This document shows positions 9,954-17,971 of a stretch of DNA of 64,000 bases, one piece after another. Under the pieces are notes generated by a model. That model ran no database searches and was not told where the DNA came from. It saw nothing but the letters and a program-made list of their open reading frames with translations. The DNA is taken from assembly GCA_020445745.1 (NCBI GenBank), contig JAGRGB010000029.1, forward strand, positions 186,001 to 250,000, given 5' to 3'. A program made the translations under genes and the position numbers. Source of the DNA: Rhodocyclaceae bacterium. GTDB taxonomy: Bacteria; Pseudomonadota; Gammaproteobacteria; Burkholderiales; Rhodocyclaceae. Every line of letters starts with the position of its first letter. The stretch's first letter is position 1.

Positions 9954-10619
9954 TTGCTGAAATCGAAGAACTGCATCGTCAGACATACCCGCAAGGAGGA
10001 CATCCCGAAACTCATCGAGCTGCAGCGGCGGGTGTACCCGAGCATTCCACCGTGGACGCGGGCGAAGCTGTCCACCCAGCTGGAGATCTTCCCGGCAGGA
10101 CAATTGACCGCCGAATGCGACGGCGAGATCGTGGGCTGCGCCAGTGCGCTGGTGGTGCTGTGGGACGACTGGGCCGATGCCCACAGCTGGAAGGAGATCA
10201 CCGCCGCCGGGACCTTCGAGAATCACGACCCCGAGGGGCGCACGCTGTATGGCGCGGAAGTGTTCGTGGCGCCCGAGATGCGCGGCAGCGGGCTCGGCCA
10301 TCTGCTCTACGAGGGCCGGCGGACGCTGTGCCGCGAGATGAACCTGAAGCGCATCATCGCCTGCGGCCGCCTCCCCGGCTATCACCGCCACGCGCCCGAG
10401 ATGGACGCGGAGATGTACGCCAAGCGCGTGGTCTGGGGCGATTTCGATGACCCGGTGCTGAGCTTCCAGCTGCGCGAGGGCTTCCGCTACTGCGGCGTGA
10501 TCGAGGACTACCTGCCGGAGGACAAGGAGTCCTGCGGCTGCGCTTCGATCATCGTGTGGTTGAATCCGGAATACCGGCCGCGCAAGCCGTCCCATGTCGA
10601 ACAGGAGGAAGTGCTTTGA
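9954..10619 (+). CDS. GNAT-family N-acetyltransferase, coupled to a nitrilase-family hydrolase
   Basis: 221 residues if started at TTG 9954, which sits 7 nt behind a perfect AGGAGG (9941-9946). The longer frame back to 9885 has no such site. The acetyl-CoA-binding part is visible around VFVAPEMRGSGLGHLLYEG, a GNAT motif A of the R/Q-x-x-G-x-G/A type. Its stop overlaps the start of the next gene (TTGA). Many bacteria encode this pair as a single GNAT/carbon-nitrogen hydrolase fusion; here they are split but translationally coupled. They probably act in sequence on one amide or amine substrate, which is not identifiable. Confidence 0.82.
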   Translation: MLKSKNCIVRHTRKEDIPKLIELQRRVYPSIPPWTRAKLSTQLEIFPAGQLTAECDGEIVGCASALVVLWDDWADAHSWKEITAAGTFENHDPEGRTLYGAEVFVAPEMRGSGLGHLLYEGRRTLCREMNLKRIIACGRLPGYHRHAPEMDAEMYAKRVVWGDFDDPVLSFQLREGFRYCGVIEDYLPEDKESCGCASIIVWLNPEYRPRKPSHVEQEEVL

Positions 10620-11491
10620 TCGTCCGAATTGCCGCCGTCCAGTATCTGCTGCGCCCGATCCACGAATGGTCGGGCTTCGAGAACCAGGTCCGCTTCGTGA
10701 TGCAGGCCGCCGGCGACTACCGGCCGCATTTCGTGCTGCTGCCCGAGATCTTCACCACCCAGTTGCTGTCGTTCATGGACACCCGCGACCTGCCGACGGC
10801 GGTTCGCGGCATGCACGACTACACCGGGCGCTACATCGAGCTGTTGAAGGAACTCGCCCAGTACTGGCACGTGTTCCTGATCGGTGGCAGCCATCCCACC
10901 TTGCGCGAGGATGGCAAGGTGTACAACACCGCCTACCTGATTACGCCCGAAGGGGAGGTCCATGAGCAGGACAAGATCCACCGCACCCGCTGGGAGCGCG
11001 AGAAGTGGGACACGGCTGCCGGAGATCAGTTGCGGCTGTTCGACACGCCGTTCGGCAAGATAGCGATCCTGATCTGCTACGACATCGAGTTCCCGGAACT
11101 GTCGAGGATGGTGTGCGAGGCCGGCGCGGAGATCCTGTTCGTGCCCTCATGCACGGACGACCGCCAGGGCTTCCTGCGGGTGCGCTACTGCTGCCACGCG
11201 CGAGCCATCGAAAACCAGGTGTTCGTCGCGATGACCAGTACCGTCGGCAACCTGCCGGTGGAGGGCCTGGGCGTGCATTACGGCCAGGCCAGCATCATCA
11301 CGCCTTCGGATTTTCCGTTCGCCCGCGACGGAATCGCTGCGGAAGGGACGCCGAACGTCGAGCAGATCGTCGTCGCCGACGTCAATCTGAAGAACCTCGA
11401 CCAGAATCGGGTGAATGGGACGACGATTCCGCTCTACGACAAGCGCCACGACGTCTACGACAACGAAGTGGAGCTGGTGCCCGCGCGCTGA
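10616..11491 (+). CDS. Carbon-nitrogen hydrolase (nitrilase superfamily)
   Basis: 291-residue amidase/nitrilase-superfamily enzyme. The catalytic triad is visible as Glu44 (LLPEIF), Lys120 (EQDKIHRT) and Cys154 (LICYDIEFPE). The start is TTG 10616, 7 nt after AGGAGG at 10603-10608; the preceding gene's TGA overlaps this start, so translation is coupled. The family hydrolyses or condenses C-N bonds in linear amides. The closest architectural relatives are the C-terminal halves of GNAT/nitrilase fusion proteins. The specific substrate is unknown. Confidence 0.86.
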   Translation: MIVRIAAVQYLLRPIHEWSGFENQVRFVMQAAGDYRPHFVLLPEIFTTQLLSFMDTRDLPTAVRGMHDYTGRYIELLKELAQYWHVFLIGGSHPTLREDGKVYNTAYLITPEGEVHEQDKIHRTRWEREKWDTAAGDQLRLFDTPFGKIAILICYDIEFPELSRMVCEAGAEILFVPSCTDDRQGFLRVRYCCHARAIENQVFVAMTSTVGNLPVEGLGVHYGQASIITPSDFPFARDGIAAEGTPNVEQIVVADVNLKNLDQNRVNGTTIPLYDKRHDVYDNEVELVPAR

Positions 11492-11511
11492 AGGCGACGC
11501 GGGCGGCGGTG

Positions 11512-11685
11512 TCAGGCGACGAGGCCGAGCATCTCCGGATCGAAGGCGACCAGTCCGTTGAATTCGATGATGCGGTTGATCTCGGCCTCCTGCTCGACCA
11601 AGCTGAGATCTTCACTGTGGCTGATGAATTCGTACACCACGCGACCGGCATCGGGCTGCTGCGGCGAATGAATTTCGAAGTTCAT
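11512..11685 (-). CDS. Small hypothetical protein, 57 residues
   Basis: Short frame starting at ATG 11685-11683 with an AGAGGA site about 6 nt upstream, ending at TGA 11514-11512. The product is acidic and soluble (starts MNFEIHSPQQ; ends EMLGLVA), with no signal peptide or membrane segment. It is convergent with the nitrilase gene, 20 bp away. I do not recognise a family. Support is the good ribosome-binding site and the balanced amino-acid composition, which differs from the Arg/Ala/Pro-rich shadow frames around it. Confidence 0.5.
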   Translation of the reverse strand: MNFEIHSPQQPDAGRVVYEFISHSEDLSLVEQEAEINRIIEFNGLVAFDPEMLGLVA

Positions 11686-12250
11686 GCTGATGTCCTCTCT
11701 ATCGGTCCTGCGGGTTCCTCGTGTTGGCCGACGTCAATGTCGATGGTCGGCGACCTTGTGTCGCGGTCGCGCCCTGCAGGGTTCAACGAATTGTCCCACC
11801 ATCGACGGATCAATTGTGCGATTTGCTTATGCAGTTGTGCACATGCAATGTGACATAGTTGGCAGTTGCGATGATGTTTCGGCGAAGTGCGCCGGTCCGG
11901 TCGAATTGCGCGGTTCCGCCAGCGGCAGCGGTGCCGGGTGGCGGGCAGGCGCAGGGTCGATCGGGTGGCGGCGCCATCGCGCCGTATTCGACCATTGCGG
12001 CGCGTTCGACAGCCCGGCGCCTGCCCGAAGCGCCGGCAGGGGCCGGCTTCGCGGCAGGGCTTCATGCGGCGCGTCAGTGGCGCGTCGTGACGGCCGGCAC
12101 GGGGCATCTTCGCGCCCCGATTCGCGCCAGCGGACCCGGCCCTCGGCCCGGCGCGGGATGGACCAGGCCACTCGCATCGCGACTCGCCAGCATCGCGCGA
12201 TCCGGCCGATCGTCGACGCTGGCGCCGGCACCACCCGCGTCGATGCCGTC
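11686..12250. other. 565-bp stretch with no convincing gene
   Basis: The open frames here on both strands are Arg/Pro/Ala-rich and match nothing I recognise. A locally AT-richer patch at about 11815-11875 could hold the promoter of the small minus-strand gene. A dnaE2 gene, often found next to imuB, is not present. Confidence 0.5.
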
Positions 12251-13672
12251 TCAGCCGAAATAGCCGTGCAGATACCAGCCGCGCGGTGGTCGCAACTCCC
12301 GATAGACCCATAGCAGACTGCCGCCGCGGCCGCGGGCGAGATAGTAGTCGCGGCACACCTCGCGCTCATCCCACCAGCCGCTCTCGATGCGCTCCGGTCC
12401 GTCTAGCAGCGTGAGCCGGGTCGGGTCGATGGGTTCGGGGCGGGGCAGCAACCACAGTGGACGGGCGCCGACGGTCGACTCGACCTGAGGGCCGGGTTCA
12501 TCCGGGCCGCCCGCATGCTCGGGGCGGTGATCGGGCCGGACGCGCAGGCGACGCACCGCAGCCGGGCCGAGCCGGCTGCGCAGCCGGGCCAGCAGCAGCT
12601 CCGCGTTCTCCCGCACCGCCTGGCGGTCGTCGAAAAAATCCCCGGGCAGGGCCGGCAGTGGCACCGGGGCGGCCGCCTCCAGGCGCAGGGCATCCACCTC
12701 GGCAGCGATCGGCAGCCGCTCCAGATGCTCGCGGATCAGCAGCAGCAGGCGCTGCTCGTCGCGGCACGGAGCGCCCGCCAGCACCTCGAGTGCCGTCTCC
12801 GGCCGCCGCCCCTCGTGCTCGAGCACGATCTGCAGCCGGTCGACACCGGCATGGCGGGCGGCGAGCCAGCCGCCGAGGCCGGCCAGCAGTCGCCGCAGCA
12901 GGAACAGCAGCGTGTCGCGGCGATCGCTCGGCGTCGGCAATGGCAGCCGGGCATGGTAGCGTGAGGGCGATACGTGCATCGGCCGCGGGTCGGGACGGCG
13001 GCCGAACGCCCGGTCGAGGGCGTCGCCGACGCGCGTCCCCTGCCGCCGCGCCAGGGCGTCACGGGGCAGGGCCGCGACCTCGGCCAGGTTGCGGCAGCCG
13101 ATCGCGTGCAGCAGCGCCAGGACGCCGTCGTCCACCCCGCTGCCGTCGGCCAGGGCGGCCACTGGCAGGGCGTCCAGCGCCGCGCCGAACTGCCGGGACT
13201 CGGCGACCGGCGGGGCCTTGTCGGCGCGGGTCAGCCAGCGGGCGGCCAGAGGGGTCGGCGCCGAGCCGCACAGATGTTCCACACCGAGTTCGTCGAGGCC
13301 GCGTCGGATACGATCCATCAGGGCCGTCAGGCCGCCGAACAGGCGCAGGCTGGCGGCCACTTCGAGCAGTACGCAATCCGGTGGATCGACGCTGACCGAA
13401 GGGGTGAAGCGCCCGGCCCAGCAGGCGACTTCGTCGAGCAGGGCGACTCCCTGGGCCGGATCGTGATCGGCCAGGCGCAGGGCCGGCGTCATGGCCAGTG
13501 CGCCGGCCAGCGGCTGGCCGGGAAACACGCCTGCGGCCAGTGCGGACCGGTTCGCCGCCACCACGACGGTGCGCGGATGGCGGTCCACCAGGGCCAGCGG
13601 CGCATCATCCGTCGATCCGCGCAGCTTCGCCTGCAGGGCGGGTTCGGGCAGGATCAGGGCCAACCACAGCAT
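12251..13672 (-). CDS. imuB: ImuB, inactive Y-family polymerase paralogue for SOS mutagenesis
   Basis: 473 residues from ATG 13672-13670 (begins MLWLALILPEP), overlapping the end of imuA by 68 bp. The open frame reaches further upstream, but those 54 codons are imuA sequence in another frame. The N-terminal half has the Y-family polymerase fold (LRLFGGLTAL, LADGSGVDDGVLALLHAIGCRNLAEVAALPRDAL). The acidic catalytic residues of DinB/UmuC are not evident, as expected for ImuB. The C-terminus ends in the typical VCRDYYLARGRGG...LLWVYRE segment. ImuB is known to bridge ImuA, the beta clamp and DnaE2 in damage-induced mutagenesis. Confidence 0.93.
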   Translation of the reverse strand: MLWLALILPEPALQAKLRGSTDDAPLALVDRHPRTVVVAANRSALAAGVFPGQPLAGALAMTPALRLADHDPAQGVALLDEVACWAGRFTPSVSVDPPDCVLLEVAASLRLFGGLTALMDRIRRGLDELGVEHLCGSAPTPLAARWLTRADKAPPVAESRQFGAALDALPVAALADGSGVDDGVLALLHAIGCRNLAEVAALPRDALARRQGTRVGDALDRAFGRRPDPRPMHVSPSRYHARLPLPTPSDRRDTLLFLLRRLLAGLGGWLAARHAGVDRLQIVLEHEGRRPETALEVLAGAPCRDEQRLLLLIREHLERLPIAAEVDALRLEAAAPVPLPALPGDFFDDRQAVRENAELLLARLRSRLGPAAVRRLRVRPDHRPEHAGGPDEPGPQVESTVGARPLWLLPRPEPIDPTRLTLLDGPERIESGWWDEREVCRDYYLARGRGGSLLWVYRELRPPRGWYLHGYFG

Positions 13673-14414
13673 GCTGGAGCGCTGCCAGGGCTTCGGCGGA
13701 CAGGCCCGGGCGGAAGCGGGCCCGGGTACGGTGGCGACGGGGTGTTGCGGCTGCGGCCGCCTCGAAACGGGTGCTGGCCGGCCTGCCGCGATCCGGCAGG
13801 GCCAGCCGCAGCGGCGCGGCCAGCAGCGGGCCACGCCGCTTGAGCACCCGCACCGACAGCTCGCCGTCGTCGCCGACCTCGAGCTGCAGCCGCAGGGTGG
13901 CCGGCGACGGCTGGAGGGCAGCCCGGCGCCTGCGGAACAGGAACAACGGGGTGCCGCCCTGTTCGGCGGCCAGTTGCAGGCGGCGCAGGGCGGCCATGTC
14001 GAGTTCCGACTGCCAGGCCAGCACCAGCGAGCAGCTGCCCGACAGCAGGGCCTGGCGCGTCGCCCAGCGGACTTCCTGGGGGCGTTCGGGCGCTATCCAC
14101 AGCAGTCGGTCGAGGGGCACCCCGGCCTGGGCCAGGGCCGGGGCGTAGGGTGTCCAGGGTGGTGCCACCCAGACCAGCCAGTGCGGTGCGCAAACCTGCC
14201 GCATCTGCGGCAGCAGCAGGCTCAGTTCGCCGATGCCGGGCTCCTCGCCGAGCAGCTCGATCAGGGCGCCGCGGGGCCAGCCGCCACCGGGCAGCACCGC
14301 ATCGAGGGCGGCGAAACCGCTCGGCCGGCCGGCCGCTGGCGGGGCGGCGAAACGGGCGCCGCGCCAGATCTGACCGGCCGGCAGTTGTTCGAGGGAGATG
14401 GCTTGAACGCTCAT
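13605..14414 (-). CDS. imuA: ImuA, SulA/RecA-like component of the mutasome
   Basis: 269 residues, assuming the start at ATG 14414 (MSVQAISLEQLP) rather than the longer frame to 14465. Residues ~35-200 resemble the RecA/SulA-like core of ImuA: a G-x-P-x-G-F-x-A-L-D entry, LPGGGWPRGALIELLG, then hydrophobic strands such as LVWVAPP and SLVLAWQ. ImuA works with ImuB and DnaE2 in translesion synthesis. The gene lies 115 bp downstream of lexA and overlaps imuB, so the three are probably one SOS-controlled operon. Confidence 0.9.
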   Translation of the reverse strand: MSVQAISLEQLPAGQIWRGARFAAPPAAGRPSGFAALDAVLPGGGWPRGALIELLGEEPGIGELSLLLPQMRQVCAPHWLVWVAPPWTPYAPALAQAGVPLDRLLWIAPERPQEVRWATRQALLSGSCSLVLAWQSELDMAALRRLQLAAEQGGTPLFLFRRRRAALQPSPATLRLQLEVGDDGELSVRVLKRRGPLLAAPLRLALPDRGRPASTRFEAAAAATPRRHRTRARFRPGLSAEALAALQHAVVGPDPARTRPAGEAARIDG

Positions 14415-14529
14415 GATCGATGACACCGGGTGGGGCGGACCGCGACGGCATGTCCGGCCCGGCAAGCGGCAGTCGCCACGCCGGTCTCGCGCCGGCTACC
14501 ACCGCCCCGGCTCGTGCCGGGAAAGCGGT

Positions 14530-15135
14530 TCAGGTCAGCGTGCCGTTGCGGATCAGGCCGACCGCACGACCTTCGATGACCAGCGGTTCGTGGCGGGTGT
14601 CGATCACGATCGGCTGGAAGTCGGGATTGGCCGGCAGCAGTTCGACCACCGCGCCACGGCGCGAGAAGGTCTTGACGGTGACTTCGTCATGGACCCGGGC
14701 GACCACCACCTGGCCATTGCGGGCTTCCGCGGTGCGGTGCACGGCGAGCAGGTCGCCGTCGAAGATGCCGGCGTCGCGCATGCTCATGCCGCGTACCTTG
14801 AGCAGGTAATCGGCACGTGGCGAGAACAGCGCCGGATCGATCTGGAAGCGCTTGTCCATATGGGCGTCGGAGAGGATCGGGCTGCCCGCGGCGACGCGGC
14901 CGATCAGCGGCAGGCCGAGGTTCTCGGTGAGGCGGATGCCCCGGGCGCGTCCTTCGTCGAGGTCGATCGCGCCCTTGGCGGCCAGTGCCTTGAGATGGGT
15001 TTCGGCGGCATTGGGGGAGCGGAAGCCGAACGCCCGGCAGATCTCGGCGCGGGTCGGCGGACGACCTTCGTGGATCTGGGTGTCGCGGATGAATTCCAGG
15101 ATTTCCTGTTGCCGGGCAGTGAGCTTTTCGGACAT
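14530..15135 (-). CDS. lexA: LexA, SOS response repressor
   Basis: 201 residues. The N-terminal winged-helix DNA-binding domain ([36 protein letters not shown]) is followed by the S24 self-cleavage domain. The cleavage site is Ala83-Gly84 (RVAAGSP), the nucleophile Ser118 (GMSM) and the general base Lys155 (VTVKTF). All residues needed for RecA-stimulated autocleavage are present. The start is ATG 15135 with CGGAGG just upstream. It heads the lexA-imuA-imuB cassette and has an SOS box 17-32 bp upstream of its start codon, implying autoregulation. A second lexA may exist elsewhere. Confidence 0.96.
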   Translation of the reverse strand: MSEKLTARQQEILEFIRDTQIHEGRPPTRAEICRAFGFRSPNAAETHLKALAAKGAIDLDEGRARGIRLTENLGLPLIGRVAAGSPILSDAHMDKRFQIDPALFSPRADYLLKVRGMSMRDAGIFDGDLLAVHRTAEARNGQVVVARVHDEVTVKTFSRRGAVVELLPANPDFQPIVIDTRHEPLVIEGRAVGLIRNGTLT

Positions 15136-15151
15136 GTGCGCCTCCGTGTAA

Positions 15152-15167
15152 CTGAAGTTTTATACAG
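15152..15167 (-). promoter_or_regulatory. SOS (LexA) box
   Basis: Read on the minus strand this is CTGTATAAAACTTCAG, close to the CTGT-N8-ACAG gammaproteobacterial SOS box. One half-site is perfect (CTGTATA) and the other is degenerate (CTTCAG). It lies just upstream of the lexA start and 65 bp before the divergent membrane-protein gene, so it could control both directions. Confidence 0.8.
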
Positions 15168-15231
15168 CTTTGGGCGGATTGCAAGTCCTCGACGCATCGT
15201 CACGGCGGATCACCGGAGCGGCGCCGGGACG

Positions 15232-16617
15232 ATGGCTGCACCATACTGGTACGGAATGACGGACGATGACGATCGGGATGCGGGCGGCGCCTGCCTGCTG
15301 CTGCCGATCACCGGCTTCGTCCACGCCCGGCGATGGCTCGCCCGGGCCGCATGGACGACATGGTCGGTGGCGGCGATCGAGGCATTGATGCTGCTGGCCG
15401 GCCTCGGCGCGGGCTCCCCGCCGGTGGTCCTCGCGGGCCTGGCGCTGGTGGCCGTGCAGGCCGTGCTGCCGTTCAGCATGCGCGAGGCCCTTGCCGCCGG
15501 CCGCGCGGTCCGTCGGCCGGCCTCGGCGCTGGTGGTGCTGGTGCCGTCGTCGCTGATCGTCACCGCGATCGCGCTGGCGCCGGTGCCCGACCATGGCGTC
15601 GCCCTGGCCTACCTGGCGCTCCTCGCCGCCATCGTGATCTTCGTCGGCTCGCGGGCGCGGCGGGCGCTGGCTTTCGTCACCGGTGAGACCGCCCGAGCCG
15701 AGGAACCGGTTTTCCTGGGCCGCTGGCTGTTCGGGTGGCCGTCTCGGCCGCGGCGTTCCCCGGCCGTGTCGCGTCCGGCCGCCAGGGGCTGGTGGCTCGC
15801 CGCCGGCGTCGCGATCGCTGCGCTGCTCGCCCACATCGTGCTGTTCGAGTCGGGGGCGGTCCGTGTCGGCGTGCCGGTCGCCCTCTATCTGCTGCCTGCC
15901 GGCTTCGCGATTCATCGCGCCAGGCGCCATGCCATGCCCAGTGCCGGGCAGTCCCGCCGCGCCGACAGCCGGGCACCGGTGCTGATCCTGCGCTCGTTCA
16001 GGGACGACGCCATGAACGTCGAGCGTGGTGCCCGCTGGCGCGGCTGGTTGCGCCTGCGCCCGACCCTCGAGGAGATCGCGGCCCACGCCACGGCTGCGCT
16101 GGGACCGCCGATCGCGATCGGCGACCCGTCCGAGAAACTGCCGCCCCTCGGCGCAGCCCGCGACTACCTGGCCGACGCCGACTGGCGTGGTGTCGTCACC
16201 GCGCTGATCGACGAGGCCGCGCTGGTGATCCTGGTGCTCGGCGACAGCGACAACCTGTACTGGGAGTTCGCGACGACGATGCAGCGCCGCGACGGCCGCG
16301 CGGTGCTGGTCGTGTTGCCGCCGCTCGCGCGACGGGAAGCGCTGGTGGCGCGCTGGCGGCGCTTCGCTGTGGCCAATGCCGCGATCCTGGGCCCGGGTTT
16401 TCCGGGTGAGTTGCCGGCGTCGCCGGTGGCCGGCTTCTTCTTCTGCCGGCGGCAGGCCGTGCTGATCGCCGGCGGGCGCGACGGCAGCCTGGCGTACCGA
16501 CTGGCGATCGGCTTGTTCGCGGCGCTGCAGGCCGACGGCCCCGAGACCGCCGCGGCACTGCGCAGCCATCTGGCGGCCCGGCTGCCATCGCTGGCGATCG
16601 TCGCCGATGCCGGCTGA
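15232..16617 (+). CDS. Membrane protein with C-terminal TIR-like 'RSFxDD' domain
   Basis: 461 residues from ATG 15232; an ATG at 15256 is an alternative. The N-terminal ~235 residues hold about six hydrophobic segments in two groups. The soluble C-terminal ~215 residues begin with VLILRSFRDD (~249), then IAIGDP...LPPLGAARDYLADADW, then LVILVLGDSDNLYWEF with Trp344-Glu345, then VLVVLPP. This pattern, a strand ending in RSF-x-DD followed by an S/D-x-x-x-x-W-E helix, recalls TIR/STIR folds, where a Glu in that helix is catalytic in NAD+-cleaving members. That link is inference. It is divergent from lexA and may share its SOS box. Confidence 0.55.
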   Translation: MAAPYWYGMTDDDDRDAGGACLLLPITGFVHARRWLARAAWTTWSVAAIEALMLLAGLGAGSPPVVLAGLALVAVQAVLPFSMREALAAGRAVRRPASALVVLVPSSLIVTAIALAPVPDHGVALAYLALLAAIVIFVGSRARRALAFVTGETARAEEPVFLGRWLFGWPSRPRRSPAVSRPAARGWWLAAGVAIAALLAHIVLFESGAVRVGVPVALYLLPAGFAIHRARRHAMPSAGQSRRADSRAPVLILRSFRDDAMNVERGARWRGWLRLRPTLEEIAAHATAALGPPIAIGDPSEKLPPLGAARDYLADADWRGVVTALIDEAALVILVLGDSDNLYWEFATTMQRRDGRAVLVVLPPLARREALVARWRRFAVANAAILGPGFPGELPASPVAGFFFCRRQAVLIAGGRDGSLAYRLAIGLFAALQADGPETAAALRSHLAARLPSLAIVADAG

Positions 16618-16799
16618 ATCGCCCCGTGTCGCCGGCGATGGCACGGGTGTTGCAGATCCGCCTCCCGTAGCGCGGAAGAGACCGTTGGAGCCGAATGGCG
16701 CTTGAGCCGCGTGCGATGCTGGACTATTCGTTCACTCAAGGTGTCGCCTCGCAGGACGATGCCCGGTGACGACGAAGGACGTGACGACGGGAGGGGACG

Positions 16800-17372
16800 A
16801 TGCAGATCAGGCCAGTGAGCACCGCCGCCAGGGTGCGCAGGGGCAGGGCGGCAATGGGACGAGGTACGGCGGAACCGATGCCGCGCCCGGGTGATCGTGC
16901 GCCGCAGTTCGCGCTGCCCGACGCGGACATGGAGATGTTCGAGCTGGCCGATGCGCTGCGCTCGAACCATGTGGTGCTGTATTTCTACCCCCGCGCCAAC
17001 ACCCCCGGCTGCACCCGACAGGCCGCGGATTTCACCGACCGCGAGAACGATTTCGCCCGCCATGGCTGCGTCGTCGTCGGCGTCAGCCCTGACGACTGCC
17101 TGACCCTGGCCGATTTCCGCGACGAGCACGGCCTGTCGGTGCGACTGCTGTCGGACGAGGACAGCGAGGTCTGCCGGCAGTACGGCGTGTGGCGCAAGAA
17201 GGAAGTGGACGGCTTCAGCAAGATGACTGTGCTACGCTCCACCTTCATCATCGATCGCGACGGTGTGATCCGCCATGCGCTCTATGACGTCAATCCCCGC
17301 GGCCATGCGGCCGAGGTTCTGGAACTGGTTCGCGCCATGGACGCAAGGAACGCGCGCAATGGAAATCGTTAA
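16800..17372 (+). CDS. bcp: Peroxiredoxin, Bcp/PrxQ type
   Basis: Thiol peroxidase that reduces peroxides. The core from residue ~27 (PRPGDRAPQFALPDAD) has the thioredoxin fold, with YFYPRANTPGCT carrying peroxidatic Cys71. The usual second Cys five residues later in E. coli-like Bcp is absent (CTRQAADF), so it is 1-Cys or uses another resolving partner. The start at 16800 is chosen for its GGGAGGGG site; ATG 16857 or 16878 would give the usual family length. Its end overlaps slyD by 14 bp, pairing peroxide detoxification with a protein-folding factor. Confidence 0.88.
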   Translation: MQIRPVSTAARVRRGRAAMGRGTAEPMPRPGDRAPQFALPDADMEMFELADALRSNHVVLYFYPRANTPGCTRQAADFTDRENDFARHGCVVVGVSPDDCLTLADFRDEHGLSVRLLSDEDSEVCRQYGVWRKKEVDGFSKMTVLRSTFIIDRDGVIRHALYDVNPRGHAAEVLELVRAMDARNARNGNR

Positions 17373-17841
17373 GAACACCGTCGTTACCTTGAGCTACACG
17401 GTGCGTGATCCGGACGGCAACATGGTCGACGACGGCCATCATCCGCTGGTCTATCTGCACGGCGGCTACGACGGCATCTTCCCGAAGCTGGAAGAGACGC
17501 TCCACGGCCGCAGCACCGGCGAGCAGCTGCAGATCAAGCTGCAGCCCGACGACGCCTTCGGCGAATACGACGAAGATCTGGTGCTGGTCGAGGATCAGGC
17601 CCTGTTTCCCGAGAACATCGAAGTCGGCATGTCGTTCGAGCGGGTGACCGAGGACGGTGACGAGGAGATCATCTATCGCATCACCGACATCGCCGAGGGC
17701 AAGGTGGTGGTGGACGGCAACCATCCGCTGGCCGGCGTCGCCCTGCTGTTCGACATCACCGTTGCCGAAGTGCGCGAGGCCTCGGCCGAGGAGATCTCCC
17801 ACGGCCACGTCCATGGTGCGGGGGGCCATCACCACCACTGA
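17359..17841 (+). CDS. slyD: FKBP-type peptidyl-prolyl isomerase SlyD
   Basis: 160-residue cytoplasmic PPIase/chaperone. It has the bipartite FKBP fold (TLSYTVRDPDGNMVDD; ..GIFPKLEETLHGRSTGE), interrupted by the insert-in-flap domain (PDDAFGEYDEDLVL..). It ends in a His-rich tail of the HGHVHG...HHHH kind that binds nickel and other metals in SlyD proteins. The start is ATG 17359, inside the end of bcp, with AAGGA upstream. A hairpin terminator follows 32 bp after the stop. Confidence 0.93.
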   Translation: MEIVKNTVVTLSYTVRDPDGNMVDDGHHPLVYLHGGYDGIFPKLEETLHGRSTGEQLQIKLQPDDAFGEYDEDLVLVEDQALFPENIEVGMSFERVTEDGDEEIIYRITDIAEGKVVVDGNHPLAGVALLFDITVAEVREASAEEISHGHVHGAGGHHHH

Positions 17842-17872
17842 GCGTGTCGGCGCCGTGACCGTGTCGACGATG

Positions 17873-17892
17873 GGGCTGCTTTCGGGCAGCCC
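17873..17892 (+). terminator. Hairpin terminator after slyD
   Basis: Seven-bp perfect stem GGGCTGC/GCAGCCC with a six-base loop, followed by TTGTCGTT. The T run is short, so termination may be partial or Rho-assisted. Confidence 0.55.
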
Positions 17893-17971
17893 TTGTCGTT
17901 CGTGTCGGGGGCCGCGGCGATCGCTCGTTTCACCCTACAATGTATCGCCCCGCCGCCCGTCATGAGCGCCG

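Noticed and set aside
12457..13395. Plus-strand frames opposite imuB
   Set aside because: Arg/Gly/Ala-rich with no motif. The ImuB frame on the other strand is intact.
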